Assembly (NCBI GenBank): GCA_947172415.1
Contig: OX359199.1
Coordinates: forward strand, 3,622,001 to 3,686,000
Source of the DNA: Chondrosia reniformis
Lineage: Eukaryota; Porifera; Demospongiae; Chondrillida; Chondrillidae
Reading direction: 5' to 3'
Length of the DNA stretch: 64,000 nt
Positions within the stretch are counted from its first letter, which is position 1. Every line of letters starts with the position of its first letter. The translations under genes and the position numbers were made by a program. Positions 11,580-22,619 of this stretch are shown here, piece after piece. The notes under the pieces are model-generated. The model did not search any database and was not told the DNA's origin. It saw only the letters and a program-made list of their open reading frames with translations.

Positions 11580-11830
11580 TGGAGAAAAAATTGAAAAATG
11601 AAATAAGTTTGCAGGATGAAATTTCCCAACTCAGAAGAAAGAACACTCACACCAAGAAGCCGGTGCTTTACCACTGACTGAGGCACTTTTTCCCTCAATT
11701 AATAGAGGGTGCTTCATCTGGAGCATACAAATATAGAAATTGAAGAGGAGCTTAAGGGGTTTAAAGAAAAATTGAAGGAGCAGAAAAGTCTGCTTGACAA
11801 ACAGAAAAAGAAAAGTTCGTATAGGCAAAG
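11580..11830 (+). pseudogene. Coiled-coil exon fragments
   Basis: Heptad-rich remnants (LQDEISQLRRKNTHTKK near 11610, and a Lys/Glu-rich stretch near 11720-11810) matching exons in cassettes A and B. The pieces are interrupted and have no continuous frame. Confidence 0.4.
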
Positions 11831-12343
11831 CATGTTTATTACCTAACCATTCACTAATTGAGGGTTAACAATTAACTGCCACTGTCACTTGTATGTGAGA
11901 GAAAATACACCGAAACGCCACTGTCGCATTAATGCAACATGCAAGTATATAGGAAAACGGTGTACCAGATTTATTCATATGTTTAGTTGAATTGTTAAAA
12001 GATGAATGTGACCAGTTGCCTGAACTAAGAGAACAATTTAATGAGGTTTGTGAATTTCCTGATTCCTATATACATGAATTGTCCAATATTTCATATTTGT
12101 TCATGCATAGATGGAAAAAGAAAACTGGCTGTAGGTTACTGAAGTGACAATTTACAATTTGTTAATAACATCTGTAATATCTGTAATACACACATTATAA
12201 CCAAATATGAGGCAAAATCTCAACCACATTTAAATCCCAATATACTTATACACATATATATATATGCTGTTCCTCTTACTGTCGATTGGAGAGAAAGCTA
12301 TTTTATTAGTATCCTACAGTAGACAGCTGAATAAAGCTACCAT

Positions 12344-12532
12344 GGCTTACTCCATATACTACAAAGTACCTCTGTTTGAAATAGATGGATATCTGGCACT
12401 CCCTAAGAGGAGGAGGAATATGCAGAGGTGCTACTCTGCAGAAGATGAAGACAGAGAGCTCAGGGAAGGACTACCAAAGATTATTAAGCAATACATCGAG
12501 GAAGTGCAGAAACAAACATTTCAGTCCTACTT
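12344..12532 (+). CDS. Unrecognised exon starting MAYSIYYKVPLFEIDG
   Basis: ATG at 12342-12344 in a strong context (CTACCATGG) begins an open frame of about 63 residues. It is hydrophobic and tyrosine-rich at the start, followed by a basic/acidic middle (PKRRRNMQRC, EDEDRELREG) and a Lys/Gln end (IIKQYIEEVQKQTF) that leads into coiled-coil cassette sequence (QLRKQNTHTKKLEEE) near 12565. A CCTACAG acceptor precedes it. A fragment of its end recurs near 9740. It may be an N-terminal exon of the same family. The product is unknown. Confidence 0.4.
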
Positions 12533-12659
12533 CTCATCACTGATCTTTTCAGGATGAACTTTCCCAACTCCGAAAACAGAACACTCACACCAAAAAGTTA
12601 GAGGAAGAGGTAAAAGTTTTACAAAAGGTACATACACTATATATATACTGCATTAGATA

Positions 12660-13075
12660 ACAACTAGACAAATGCCCAGCATTATGGACCGAGCCTTGCT
12701 AAGCGCTGCACATGCCAATGCTGTGGTGGTGGTGGGCAGGGTTGGACTGCTGCTTTCGTGTTGGATGTAGTGATTATCACTACAGGGAAAATGCTAGCTG
12801 TAGTAGTCGCTTGTCGTCCTGATTTCGCAGCGTATGTCATCGGTGGTGGGCAGGGTTGGACTGCTGCTTTCGTGTTGCTGGATGTAGTGATCATCACTGC
12901 AGGGAAAATGCCAAACCTCGATCGCGGGCGGCAGACATGTTCGCCGAGCCATAAAATTGTAGCGGGCAACCACAGCAAAAATTTACCGGGTGAACGTACG
13001 GCGACATATATACATACATAGCGCTTCCAGCCATACTACGCACTAGGTGGGGCTCGCTAAGGTTCGCCCCAATTA
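12660..13075. repeat. GC-richer island with internal direct duplication
   Basis: A block clearly richer in G+C than its surroundings. A segment of about 75-80 bp (GGGCAGGGTTGGACTGCTGC through GGGAAAATGC) occurs twice, about 118 bp apart (near 12734 and 12849). Open frames on both strands through it just follow the duplication (repeated TKAAVQPCPPP) and are not supported as genes. It looks like an inserted element. No terminal repeats were proven. Confidence 0.5.
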
Positions 13076-14120
13076 ATAGAATTCGTATATTTTGGTACAT
13101 TTTAATTTAGAAGAAAAAGTTTGAAACTTATTTGGAGTATTAATTGCTGATACTCAATTATATACCTCTTAGGTTCTAAAGAGAGGATCCAGGAACTGGA
13201 TGTGGAAATCCAAAACAACATCAAGTTTTTCATCGGCTTTGCCACTGACTGCCTCTTTAAATCAATTATGATGTTAACGGAGTGTTTTGTTTTCCGCAAA
13301 TATAATGTCAGCATATACATTATGTGGGCTAGAGAAAATGAAACCTCTTGTTACAAAGGCGGTGGAAGTTTTAAAGACGTTGGAGAAGGAGCAGAAATGA
13401 AGGGAGGAACTTGAAGAGGTACCAACCAACAAATGAGTGCCTTCATTGCTATGAGGCACTTTTTCCTTCAATTAACTGAGGGCCTTTCAATTAGAATATG
13501 ATAATTATAGGACAACTTAGGGACAAAGAAGAAATCTAGAAGCAACAGTCTTGATTAGTCACTTAAATATTTTATTAGAAACCAGGTCACATGAGAGGTT
13601 TTACAGTCAGCTGTGCTCTCTAACAGTGTTTGATGCCAGTCTCACCAAGACATCACAGAAGTAAGCTTACAGTTCTACAGCGAGAGCTTACAGAATGGCA
13701 ATCATTAAAAAACATAAAAGATGACAGGGAATACTTAGAAACCAAAGTCTATAAACTTGAGACAGAAACATTGAGGTAGGCTTCAGAAGTGCCAATTTAC
13801 ATTAATTGCCAAGAGCTCGTACATAAGCTGCCCTAAAATTAAATTCTTAGCAGACTTATATAGCTATACATGATAAGTATGATATAGCCCCTCTGGGCCT
13901 CCTCTAATAATATAATATTTATTCATATATTTATATCCTACTATAATAGACAAATCATTAATGAAGAACTAGGCATTGGCAGTACCTCTACTTATGCAAA
14001 ATGTACAAAAGTACCCCAGCAGTTAATTAAGAAGCACAGATTAAAACGGAAACCTGATTTATTCAAACAGAAAAAAATTTGTATACTATTATATAACAAC
14101 TGTGGTCGACTATTCGAAAC
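13076..14120 (+). pseudogene. Scattered coiled-coil exon remnants
   Basis: Near 13345-13430 is another copy of the KAVEVLKTLEKEQK-type exon ending in the EEVPTN consensus seen at 4150, 5330 and 18740. Near 13640-13790 an exon-like Lys/Glu/Leu-rich coil (LQRELTEWQSLKN) precedes intron-like DNA. The rest up to 14120 shows no supportable gene. Confidence 0.35.
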
Positions 14121-14122
14121 TA

Positions 14123-14875
14123 TGGCGAAAGTGAATTCACTGTTAGAATGGGCCAGGCACACCTCAGGGTACACCAACCTGCCACAAAGCTTGATAATGA
14201 CCAGAAAAAAGAGGTCATAAAGAAGTTAAAAAATTGATGTTGACAAAATGTCAAAGAAAAACAAAGAGATTCAATTTGAGGCAGACCATGTGAAGGCTGC
14301 TTTAGACGAATCTCTTGAAGAGAATAAAAAAGTAAGGAACCTCATTTCATGACAACTTCATGTATATAGTTAGTCAACATGTATATTTAAATATTCTGTA
14401 ATTCACTAGTCTGCGTTGCTGGACCTCCCCAAAATTTTAGTGTGTCTGGGCATATTCATTCCTAAATTTTCTTCTTTAACAGTTAATATAAAAGATTCAT
14501 TTATTGGAGGACGAGATATTTAGCTTAAAAATGCCTACACCTCTGGAGCCTACCACCAGCTTGGCAAGAATTGTGATGATAATGTAAGTCAAGTGGGTTT
14601 CTGTTATATTTTTGTTATTGTTCTATCTCCTTTTTTCTAGTGAATCTGACGGTGAATCCCAAGAAGACAGTGAAGACAATTATTATGACTTCATCTTAAC
14701 GAAAGTCAGAAGTACGTACCTAGCAAAAACAATGGCAAAGTTATCAAATAAGAGCCCACAGAGAATCGATATACAAATTAGAGCCCAGCAGGAGGTGACA
14801 CAAATTAGAGCCCAGCAGGAGGTGACACAAATTAGAGACCAACAGGAGGTGACACAAATTAGAGACCAGCACATC
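14123..14875 (+). CDS. Cassette D: MAKVNSLLEWAR exon, acidic exon and octapeptide coil
   Basis: ATG at 14123 begins the MAKVNSLLEWARHTSG exon. At 14640 a TTTTTTCTAG acceptor opens the acidic exon (SDGESQEDSEDNYYDF), which stays in frame through LTKVRSTYLAKTMAKLSNKS into four TQIRAQQEV/TQIRDQQEV repeats. This is the most intact version of an exon that carries early stops in cassettes A and B. The frame is cut at about 14876, where a dispersed repeat (partner near 42.7 kb) takes over. The intact acidic-linker to coil design suggests what the ancestral protein looked like. Confidence 0.5.
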
Positions 14876-15180
14876 GTATCGTTAAACAAATTATATAGAA
14901 TTGAAGCGCTATTCTTTCTTAATATTTTGGCTACAACAGCGTCACGATTGCAGGCTTAAAGGAGAAGGTAAGCGGCTGTAAGTAATAGGTGCCAAATCGG
15001 CAAAAATGTTTTATTAGACAGTGGAAAATACGAAAATTGAATAATTGGTGACACCAATCTATAAAGGATAATGATATCTAACGATTGTATGTATACTCCT
15101 TTTAAATTTCCCTTTAGTTTTTGAATTATAATCGCAAACCTTAATCGGCCGCCTCTAATAAGCCTATTGCATAACTGCAA
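14876..15180. repeat. Dispersed repeat inserted in the coil exon
   Basis: About 265 bp beginning CATCGTATCGTTAAACAAAT match 42625-42890 in inverted orientation, with scattered differences, in the intron of the PARP14-like gene. It interrupts the octapeptide coil exon. Beyond it, 15185-15280 matches 23410-23500 (TATTCTGGAATACCTA, CACCATAGGCTGGGGTATTA), so a second dispersed segment lies alongside. Confidence 0.7.
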
Positions 15181-15764
15181 ACGTTTAGCTTGAAAACTGG
15201 AGAAGTCGCTACATATTCTGGAATACCTAATTAGTTGTGAATAAAGACACCATAGGCTGGGGTATTAGGAATAGAGTTAGGGTTAGGGTTATTAAAAAAG
15301 CAACACTAAACCTCCACAGAAGAAGCAAAACTACCATTTTAGTGTATACTATTGAGCAATTATTTAAATGCCAGTATATGTCATCAGAATATTAAGTCAA
15401 TATTCTCAGGGAGGATCTTGCAAGTCAGATTATATTTAATTTTCTCTTTTTTGAATAGTTGAAAGACATCTTGAGGAAAACAGAACAAAAATTGGAAGAT
15501 ATTACAACTGGAATTGGATAAGGAAATGTTATAAGTCAGGAGGGGGCACCAATGAAAAAGAAACATGCAACAAATTTTATCAGGAGGAGAATACAGCTTC
15601 AGCAATATTTACATTTTACAATTGAGGTAGGTAGGAGAGAAGTGTTAATTTACATAAATTTGCATGTGCAAGTAAAAGGATATAACAATGTATTTACATA
15701 TTTCCTCTTAGAGATTGGAGAGAAGTGTACAAAATACAATTAATCTTCAAGTGATCTTTCCCTT

Positions 15765-15878
15765 CTTACAGGATGAAGCAAAATGTCACTATAAAAATTG
15801 CAATAAGATATATTATGGAAAGCATGGCCAGACTGCCTCGAAAAGGCATATTACAATGTCACATTCGGGAAAGGTTTG
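15765..15878 (+). pseudogene. Zinc-finger exon truncated by a transposon fragment
   Basis: After a CTTACAG acceptor the exon reads DEAKCHYKNCNKIYYGKHG then SKRHITMSHSGK. Both histidines are present, and the cysteine pair is Cys-x4-Cys (CHYKNC) because of two extra residues. Immediately after the SHSGK codons the sequence switches to the end of a transposase remnant on the other strand, so the finger's second half is missing. Confidence 0.55.
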
Positions 15879-16484
15879 AGCCACTATCAAGTCAAAGGTA
15901 TCATTTCCAAATATGGCTTCAAAAAAATGGTATGGATGGTCACTCCCATCAAGATCCAACAAAGAACCAGTGTGCTTCCTGAAGGGTGGATGAGAGATGG
16001 CTAGCTGATTTCCAGTTGTTACTATTGTAGGTAAAGAATCTAACGTAGCATCTGGAACATCCACAGTTGGTGGTGAAGGATCTAACGTAACATCTGGAAC
16101 ATCCACAGTTGGTGGTGAAGGATCTAACGTAGCATCTGGAACATCCACAGTTGGTGGTGAAGGATCTAACGTGGCATCTGGAACATCCACAGTTGGTGTT
16201 GAAGGATCATTGACAGGAGTGGAAATAAATAGAGGGAAGTCTGAGGAGCCAGTTGGATCTGGAGTTGAAGGTCTATCCTCAGAGACAGTTACCATGCCTG
16301 TGTAGAGAGTTGTTTTATCTTTACAGGCTTCCTATATCTTGTCAAGTGGAGTTACCATGCTTCTAGCATTGCTGTCCACTTCACCTTCGTTTTCTTCAAG
16401 CTCGTCTTCAGACACACCCCAGTCACTGAAGGAATCATCATAAAATTATCTCACAACAAAGGATAAATTCGTTTTCTCTGCCAT
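15876..16484 (-). pseudogene. piggyBac-like transposase N-terminal remnant
   Basis: Read from 16484, an ATG opens MAEKTNLSFVV, hits a stop, and continues in frame with DDSFSDWGVSEDELEENEG, another stop near 16334, a Pro/Asp/Thr linker of 14-residue repeats, and FRKHTG...HPYHFFEAIFGNDTFDLIVAQT. The last part matches the start of the DDE_Tnp_1_7 (piggyBac) domain, where a short-side-chain FF, then LIV and ET/QT, is typical. Acidic N-termini are also usual in this family. The copy is cut at about 15880 against a zinc-finger exon, so the whole catalytic DDD region is missing. The piggyBac assignment is by motif resemblance. Confidence 0.5.
16040..16205 (-). repeat. 42-bp tandem repeat, four units
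   Basis: Four near-identical 42-bp units encode the 14-residue repeat DPSPPTVDVPDATL on the - strand, inside the linker of the transposase remnant. Differences are single substitutions (for example DVT versus DAT), implying recent expansion. Confidence 0.85.
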
Positions 16485-16485
16485 T

Positions 16486-17380
16486 GCCTTACAGTTTAAT
16501 TTTGTGCAGTTAACTTTTATGTTAAATGTGTGTTTCAATCAATATGCATAAAGTTATACAAGCACTTTGAGAAAAAATGACAATTCCTTCGGATTTCGTA
16601 CAGTTAGAAAAAACAATTTTTTAAGCTTATCATCCAAACAGTAGTTGAGTACTTTAATCTTACTAAAGCTTAAATTCGTCTTTACTATAAAGCTTTAAAA
16701 ATGCTTAAAGTTGTACGTAGGGTGAACTACATTCGATAAAGAATCTACATTAGCGGTAAACTTGAACGTTCCCATTCAAAAAATGCTTAACAATTTGAAA
16801 CTTTTACCAAGTCAGTAATCGCTTTAGCTGTTAAACGACAAAATATCCTCAGGAATAGCGTAATAACTACTTTTCAACTTCGCGCCAGGAAAGTGGTCTT
16901 TAGGACATAACGGGTTTACGAAAAATCGATAAAAGGTTAATACTGAGGTCGTTAAGCGAGGTTACACTTTACTAGAAATACAGTCAGTCTCCATATGTAT
17001 GTACATATTCAATTACACTTTGGTTCCACTGGCCATTGACACTTCCTATAGCCAGAAAAGCCAGAATATATTTAATACTCTCCTTTTTGAATAGTTGAAA
17101 GATACAGTGAAGGAAACAAACTATTTTACCCCAATTACCATGTCAATAGCTGGCTGATGTAGCTAGATCTCTCTACCTGTCAGCACCTGTTGTCTTAAAT
17201 TGCATTTGTGAAAGCTTCAAAGTTAGAAGATATATCCAAAATATGTGCAATATTATAGATCGCTTAAGTATACCTAGATTTAAAAGTAAAAATTCCTGGA
17301 TATTGATCAAACTTACTCAGACTGCTGCAGCGTCAAAAAGTTTAAGGTTTAATTAAAAATGAATTATATATATAGATCAA
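16486..17380. other. AT-rich stretch with no gene seen
   Basis: No exon, RNA gene or tandem repeat could be supported. The region may include the 5' part of the piggyBac-like element, but terminal repeats were not identified. Confidence 0.4.
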
Positions 17381-17389
17381 TAAAACTTC

Positions 17390-17610
17390 ATTATAATGTA
17401 GATTGGAGAAAAAGCTCACAAATTCTTTATCATTCGAAAAATTTGCCTCATTGATAAGGAAAAAGGTACATACGCTACATCCTGTCATGATTGCCTGTTT
17501 TAGATTTTTGGCTGGCACGGTAAGCTTAGATGGACGGCATAAAAGGTACAAAACCTAACTGATATTCACAAACAGAAGACAAAAATATTTTGGAAGGTAT
17601 GATTATAAAA
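17390..17610 (+). pseudogene. Duplicated exon-like block (partner at 20.51-20.61 kb)
   Basis: At 17505-17600 a block (TTTTTGGCTGGCACGGTAAG, then AACCTAACTGATATTCACAA) recurs at 20513-20610 with a few substitutions. It is preceded by a copy of the GATTGGAGAAAAAGCTC segment also at 3505 and 19810. This is debris of the cassette family with no readable product. Confidence 0.4.
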
Positions 17611-18025
17611 ATGGTATATTTAAGTAACCATCCTGTAGCTGGTAATATGCAGAGTATTTAAGGTTTTATTATATCAAATGCTATGGTCATCATACGTACA
17701 TGCATTATCTATGCAATCTCTGCCTTATGGGTGGAGCCAATAAAGGCCTCATTAGCCATGGTGATCAACATCATGTCCGTTTCCTATTGAATTTTGGTAA
17801 ATTGACTTCTTCAAAGTGGCAGAGCATTTTTAAGGGGAGACAACGTCACATCCGCATGCACTTACGTCATGAAATAAGGCCGATATGAATAAAATTGCGC
17901 ATGCGTACAAAGGCACCAAAAATGCGTGAGATTCGTACGTTCTTGTTTGGAGATATTTTAGAAAGAAAGGAATTGTTCAGGTTTGAGGGTATTTCATCCA
18001 ATCGTGGTTCAGAAGTAATTCGAAA

Positions 18026-18215
18026 GTAAAGGGGTGGGGCAGTACACAGAGGGGTGGGGCAGTTCACAGAGAGGTGGGGCAGTTCACAGAGGGATGGGGC
18101 AGTTCACAGAAGTGTGTGGCAGTTAACAGAGGGGTGTGGCAGTTCACTGAGGGGTGGGGCAGTTCACTGAGGGGTGGGGCAGTTCAGAGAAGGGTTGGGG
18201 TAGTTCACAGCCCTT
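18026..18215. repeat. 20-bp minisatellite array 1
   Basis: About nine units of GGGGTGGGGCAGTTCACAGA and variants (GTACACAGA, GTTAACAGA). The same monomer forms three further arrays in this window, at 24.8, 26.2 and 37.6 kb. A 20-nt unit leaves all frames open over long spans, so frames such as MGQFTEGWG are artefacts. Confidence 0.95.
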
Positions 18216-18639
18216 TTAATTGGAATGAGTGCTTAGGGTGAGATGTTTGTTGAATATATTAACTTATTACGACGATGGGGCAGTACACACAAGTTAAATT
18301 ATACAACTTTCCATTTCCATGAAATGAAATTCTGACATATGAATGGTTTTCACTGTAACAGCGTATGACAATGGTTGGATGCAAATAACATGTTTTGGTA
18401 GGATTTGTGTCTGAGCCTGCACTAATTGAATAGAATTTTCTTTGAGAATTACAATGCCTTCGATCTACGTACATACATATGTATGTCAGAATGCCATTTC
18501 ATTATCATATCTTTTTTCAGACACTTCTTAGGCAAGGAATAAGGAAAATGGATGCTGAATAAAGCTAAAGGATACCAGGTTCTTCTAGATTAGTGACAGG
18601 CTTCATTATTGAAATAAAATATTAGATCTCTGTGGGCTA

Positions 18640-19260
18640 GAGTCAATGAAAACTCTCCTTGGGATGGTGGTGGAGGTTCTCCATAAGTTAAAAGGGGAAC
18701 ATAAAAGGAGGTAGGAACTTGAAGAGGTACCGTACCAACCAACAAAATGTATATCTTCATTGTTACCCAATGATGTTACCCAAATGGCCAAGAAAGGCAA
18801 AGAACTGCAATTTGAGGCAGACCATGCCAAGGCTGCCTTAGATGAATCCCTTATAAAGAGAATCAAAAAGTAAAACACATATACATATATAACAGAAATG
18901 GAGGGAGGGCCTTGAAGAGGTACCAACCAACAAAATGTATACCTTCATTGTTATGAGGCACGTTTCCTATAATTAATAGAGGGTGCTTCATCTTGAAGAC
19001 ATTAACCAAAATTTAGAACAGGAGCTCCAAGAGCTGAAACAGAGAGGGAAGGAGCAGAGTCTTTCAATTGGAAGATGCAAACATAAATATGGAAAATGAG
19101 CTAAATGAAAAATGAAGAAAGCCAAACAGCAAATCAGTCTGCTACAAAAGCAGAAAAAACAAAGTACGTACGTAAAGCATGTTTATTAGCTAAAACCTTT
19201 ACGGCAAACACTTCAAGGCAGCCCTAAAACGCCATAAAACTATGAAAGAATAGTATTAAA
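18640..19260 (+). pseudogene. Coiled-coil and zinc-finger exon fragments
   Basis: Two copies of the VVEVLHKLK...EEVPTNK exon (near 18660-18740 and 18895-18945), coil fragments around 18790-18850 and 19010-19150 (LEQELQELKQRGKEQ), and the end of a finger (KTFYGKHFKAALKRHKTM near 19195-19250). Frames are broken between pieces. Confidence 0.45.
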
Positions 19261-19539
19261 TGTCGCGATTTAGAAAAGCAAGATTTAGTCAATATAGAAG
19301 AACATTATCTATTGAGATTTTTATACAAAATTGTATATTATTGTCATCCAAAAATATATATAATGCCAACATAACTATATATATTATCCATGCAATCTCT
19401 GTCCTTATTAGCTCGAGAAAACGACACCTCTCAGCTTCAAGTTGCCAAGAAAAAACTAGTGATGCTCGATCACTTTAATGATCGAGCGATGAGGCTGAAA
19501 CCCTGAGGGTAAAGTTCCTTGAAATGGAACGCAAAAGTT

Positions 19540-20145
19540 CTGGAAAAAAATTTGGTGTAGGTTTCTGAAGTGGCAAATTACATTATAATTACTTGCTAAT
19601 GACATCTGATTGTAAGCATGTACCAGGGTATACTTATATTGGTATCATGTATATATATACAATCATTATATATAATTTATTACAATTATTATGCAATCCA
19701 CAATGTCTGACCATAATACTTTTTATAACCAAATATGAGGCAAAATCACAACCACATTAAATCCCAATATACATATACATATATGTACATTATTCCTCTT
19801 ATATTGCAGTTTGGAGAAAAAGCTAACAAATACATCTTCACTAGCTGAAGAATTTGCTTTGTTAACAAGGAATAAGATACATAAGATACATCCCATCATG
19901 ATTGCCTGTCAACAATGTAAGCTTTCCAGAAGTAACTGCAGTTACCTAATCTTGCACAGTATCGTAGTGCAGCCAGGTCACTTCGTGAACAATGACCTTG
20001 AACAGCTCTGCTTACAACTTAAGTTTTTCTGTATTTACTCTTTAAAAAATTGAAATTTAGTGGTTGGTTGGCTGCCTCGTCAAATTAGGAGTTATCAGTT
20101 CCTCTTTCAATCAATTTGAACAGACCATCACCAAATAAACTTTAC
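19540..20145 (+). pseudogene. Third copy of the 3.27-3.87 kb cassette segment
   Basis: Matches 3270-3870 and 8790-9360 with small indels (GGTTTCTGAAGTGGCAAATT, then CAGAAGTAACTGCAGTTAC). The short open frame MEKKLTNTSSLAEEFALL corresponds to a conserved exon-like piece in all three copies, but it has no recognisable domain. Confidence 0.4.
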
Positions 20146-20614
20146 ACTTCAATTATACCATGGCAAAACATATTACAGCATCACCGAACATCATCACACC
20201 TACTAATGTAAAACGTCTGCTGTTGCAATAGTGGACTAACTATCTGAATATTCCTTGGTAAAATTCAGTCCTACAATCACTGTAAAAAGACTACTCAGCT
20301 TGTAGAAAGTCGCTTAACCTTCAGCCAGTACCCCGTAATTTGAAGTGTACCTAAATTCTCATTTTGATTTTTAAATTTCTGCTGTAAAGACAAAAACCGG
20401 AGCAGAGTGGGTACTAACCATTATGTCATTATATTATATTGTTATATGGCGTGTTAAGGCCGCCTTACAATACTTTCCAAAAAACAAACTTCTCTACAAA
20501 ACACAAACACATTTTTGGCTGGCACGGTAAGCTTGGATGGACTGCATAAAAGGTACAGAACCTAACTGATATTCACAAAGAGACGACAAGAATATTTTTG
20601 AAGGTATATGCATA

Positions 20615-22225
20615 AATGTAAATCTAAAAAAAGTTTTGATATAGGTAATTCACAGTTACTACATAGGATATTTGGTGTGGCATGTAGTATATATCACTTG
20701 TTCCATGGCAGTTTGGTTAGATTTTGCTGAGAAAATCTATAAATGTACATCTTTGTGCAGTATATAGTTCGCGTTTGAGATGCCTTTGAAGTTTTTATGT
20801 AAGTATTAAAATAATTTATATAATATAAAAATGTAATAGTATTGTATATAGCGCTAAGTCATTAAAATTGTTTCTAGCAAACTTAACTGTTATTATTGTT
20901 TAACTTGTACTGTGTTTCTACATATACCATAGCAACTGTGAGAAAATATATGACATAAACAACCCAGATAAGACTGTCCTATATTATATAAATAAAGGTC
21001 TGTTCAGTTAAGTGATAAATTGTTGCGCAGGCGTAATTGTGCTACCTACGCATACAACTAGAATTGTGTACGTACGCCTTTATTTCTGGCCTAATAGTCT
21101 TCAATAGAGTAGCTACAGTTTCATTGTAGAACGGTAAATTCCACCAAAATTGCCACTTTAATTATGAGTATTAATTTAACACCTCAATAATTCCACATAT
21201 GATGATAATTTTCCTAGAATTACGTAGCTAAGCATGTTATGGGTGGAGGTTGTGGTGGAGTTTGTGATGAATGTGCTAAACCTAAGAATGAATACTGAGA
21301 CTAGACCTTTAAGATTTCTGGTTTTAAGAGTGCCTTGTCTTTCTTCTACCTTATGCGGGCACTGGTGGTCTAGAGCTGACTCAAGATTCTAGATTCTTGT
21401 AATTAAGGGATATCCAGTTCAAGGTCATGGCAATAGGCTTGCAGTGACAGGCACCCCACCCCCCCAAAACAAACACCGCCAACTGAACAGCCACTTGACT
21501 AATGACTGATTTACTACGTATGGCTGGAAATATTGGCCAGGAATTAAATTTGACCAGTTGGATACTGTAAAAGTTCCAAATTTTGAAGCTATGTATCTAA
21601 TATTGCATAACAGTCCATGCCAAATTAAAATTAAGCGAAGCATATCTTGCCAGTTTGAAGGCAGTGGTATGTGTATGTTTGTGATTGCATGCACCCCCTG
21701 ATAACAAACACTGAACAGAAACTAATTCACACCTTGATTAAACAATTACTTTTGCCCAACTTGCATGTATCCCCCACAAATGAAGGCGTAATTGGGCTGG
21801 CTACCTATACATTGGATTTGCGCTTTGTAGTGGTTCAGCTAATACTAGGCATGTGCATTATTTCATTGTGGGGGCGAGCCTGAGCAAGCAAGTAAATCAA
21901 AAAGTGGTAGGTAGCCCAGGATCGAGCTGTTAAGGAGCTGGAGAGGCTAGTAAAAGACATGAGTTAGTTGCGATGTGAAATGGTATTGATAGAGGTCACT
22001 AGATCCTATAGGGTTCATTACAGCACCATGAGTGTTCATTATTTGGGCATCACTTTTTCATAGTGTTAAGAGTGACCTTCAATCTACCAATACCGTATCA
22101 CATTGCAATTGGTTTAAATCTCTAGATTCCATGTAGAGTACAATATACATATACACATGTACAGTATAGCAACATTTCAAGGGGTTTAATATTCAATTTA
22201 TGTACATATGTGTGATTAATTATTT
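20615..22225. other. Gene-poor stretch
   Basis: No supportable exon. Short frames on both strands (for example around 21430-21880) show neither splice context nor domains. From about 22140 the sequence matches 3880-3990 and, inverted, 36240-36350, leading into the start exon at 22261. Confidence 0.45.
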
Positions 22226-22260
22226 AAACACACTGTCTCCACTCTTATGTCTCTCATCAG

Positions 22261-22318
22261 GTCATGTCGGTTGCAGATATATCTGAGGAAATTCAAGCTG
22301 AATTTTCCAAAGTCATTG
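22261..22318 (+). CDS. Start exon MSVADISEEIQAEFSKVI of the cassette family
   Basis: Bounded by TCTCATCAG and GTGAGTGC, this 58-nt exon contains ATG and encodes MSVADISEEIQAEFSKVI. It is repeated in decayed form at 3993-4049, and truncated and inverted at 36191-36229, each with the same upstream intron (AACACACTGTCTCCACTC). It is the cleanest candidate for the N-terminal coding exon of the coiled-coil/zinc-finger family. Confidence 0.5.
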
Positions 22319-22459
22319 GTGAGTGCATGCATTTTATACATACATATAGACATATGGCATACATAATGAAAATAATAATTAATAGTATATATATATGGTC
22401 CTCGGCTTTATAATATGGCATTTGTTTCTTTGATTGTATTTATGTAACCATGGTGATCA

Positions 22460-22600
22460 ATGCCCTAACAAATTATGAAAAGACTTTAGACAAGGAGGAC
22501 CAACAAAAACAATTACACAAGATGACCAAAGTGTTAAAACTGCTGAAAGAAAAGAAAGTGTAGAAGAAGGAAAGTTGCTGAAGAGGTACCAATCATTTGC
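22460..22600 (+). pseudogene. Coiled-coil exon (DKEDQQKQLHKMTKVLKLL)
   Basis: A Lys/Gln/Leu-rich heptad segment shared with 10675-10800. A stop follows LKEKKV in both copies, so either the exon is a C-terminus or both inherited the same lesion. It lies downstream of the start exon at 22261. Confidence 0.45.
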
Positions 22601-22619
22601 TTAATAGATGGTACTTGTG

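Noticed and set aside
15265-15290. Telomere-like TTAGGGTTAGGGTT
   Set aside because: Only about two to three units inside a dispersed repeat. The paired copy at 23.5 kb lacks it, so it is not evidence for a telomere.
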